Assembly: GCA_903905505.1 (NCBI GenBank)
Contig: CAIVGL010000092.1
Coordinates: 1 to 43,695 of the forward strand
Direction of reading: 5' to 3'
From: an uncultured Bacteroidia bacterium
GTDB taxonomy: Bacteria; Bacteroidota; Bacteroidia; Bacteroidales; Prolixibacteraceae
Length of the DNA: 43,695 bases
The translations under genes were made by a program, and so were the position numbers. The notes under the pieces were generated by a model that saw only the letters and a list, made by a program, of their open reading frames with translations, made no database searches and was not told the origin of the DNA. Positions 43,481 through 43,695 of the stretch are shown in pieces. Position 1 is the stretch's first letter. Every line of letters starts with the position of its first letter.

Positions 43481-43695
43481 ATGTTAGTTATAAAAGATTT
43501 ATATGCAAAGGTTGAGGGGAAAGATATCCTAAAAGGGATCAACTTAACGGTTAATGCAGGTGAAGTACATGCAATAATGGGGCCCAATGGTTCTGGGAAA
43601 AGTACCCTTGCCAATGTCTTGGCTGGACACACAAACTTTGAGGTTACTCACGGAACAGCGACCTTTAATGGGAAAGATATCTTTGAGATGTCAGC
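43481..43695 (+). CDS. sufC: Fe-S cluster assembly ATPase SufC, cut by the window edge
   Basis: Only the first 71 codons lie in the window. The reading begins [20 protein letters not shown] and includes the Walker A loop GPNGSGKST at residues 34-42, followed by VLAGH, which is the usual SufC opening. The Q-loop, signature and Walker B motifs must lie outside. SufC hydrolyses ATP to drive conformational changes in SufB-SufD. It follows sufB by 39 bases, as in other suf operons. Confidence 0.95.
   Translation, partial: MLVIKDLYAKVEGKDILKGINLTVNAGEVHAIMGPNGSGKSTLANVLAGHTNFEVTHGTATFNGKDIFEMS

Noticed and set aside
1-43695. CRISPR array, tRNA, rRNA, insertion sequence or prophage
   Set aside because: No regularly spaced repeats, cloverleaf-like sequences, transposase or integrase motifs were seen; the repeats found are terminators or short palindromes.

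Overview
The window looks like a chromosome segment of a member of the Bacteroidota. The support is: promoters of the TTG-N19/20-TAnnTTTG type rather than the classic -35/-10 type; the order rplM-rpsI-rpsB-tsf; a hemD-DUF4271 pair; a DAHP synthase with a C-terminal chorismate mutase; SPOR and S41 proteins of the kind usual in this phylum; and few Shine-Dalgarno sequences. The genus cannot be fixed from the sequence alone. No rRNA, tRNA, CRISPR array, transposase, integrase or prophage gene was seen.

Layout. 0.3-3.8 kb: lipB (minus), then divergently a POT-like transporter and a beta-barrel outer-membrane protein. 4.0-6.8 kb: the translation block rplM-rpsI-rpsB-tsf, closed by a strong terminator. 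6.8-8.7 kb: pyrH-frr and a periplasmic thioredoxin-like gene, with a promoter that starts inside the tsf terminator. 8.8-14.0 kb: an Omp85-type barrel, a SPOR lipoprotein, a membrane-tethered receiver-domain protein, a D-2-hydroxyacid dehydrogenase and an S41 protease. 14.2-17.5 kb: rsgA, a tiny orphan transcription unit, then tyrA and the DAHP synthase/chorismate mutase gene. 17.6-20.1 kb: DUF4271, hemD and rnpA on the minus strand.

20.2-34.0 kb is the unusual part. It is a tightly spaced minus-strand run of eight genes built from domains first described in planctomycetes: PSCyt1/PSCyt2/PSD1 multiheme proteins, DUF1501 Tat-exported proteins, and DUF2231 membrane proteins ending in leucine-rich repeats. 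The module PSD1 - DUF1501 - DUF2231/LRR appears twice in tandem. The second copy has an added Tat-exported beta-propeller and has lost one cytochrome domain. A MauG/CcpA-type diheme peroxidase closes the run. Each PSD1 protein carries a different probable carbohydrate-binding domain in the same place. I infer a cell-envelope redox system acting on a carbohydrate-like substrate. Its substrate is not known from the sequence, and this is the best candidate here for an undescribed system.

34.2-40.6 kb: a glutathione-peroxidase-like gene follows a MacAB/TolC-type efflux operon that has two different MacB-like permeases and a separate ATPase. 40.8-43.7 kb: thiL faces sufB across two closely packed divergent promoters, and sufC runs off the right edge.
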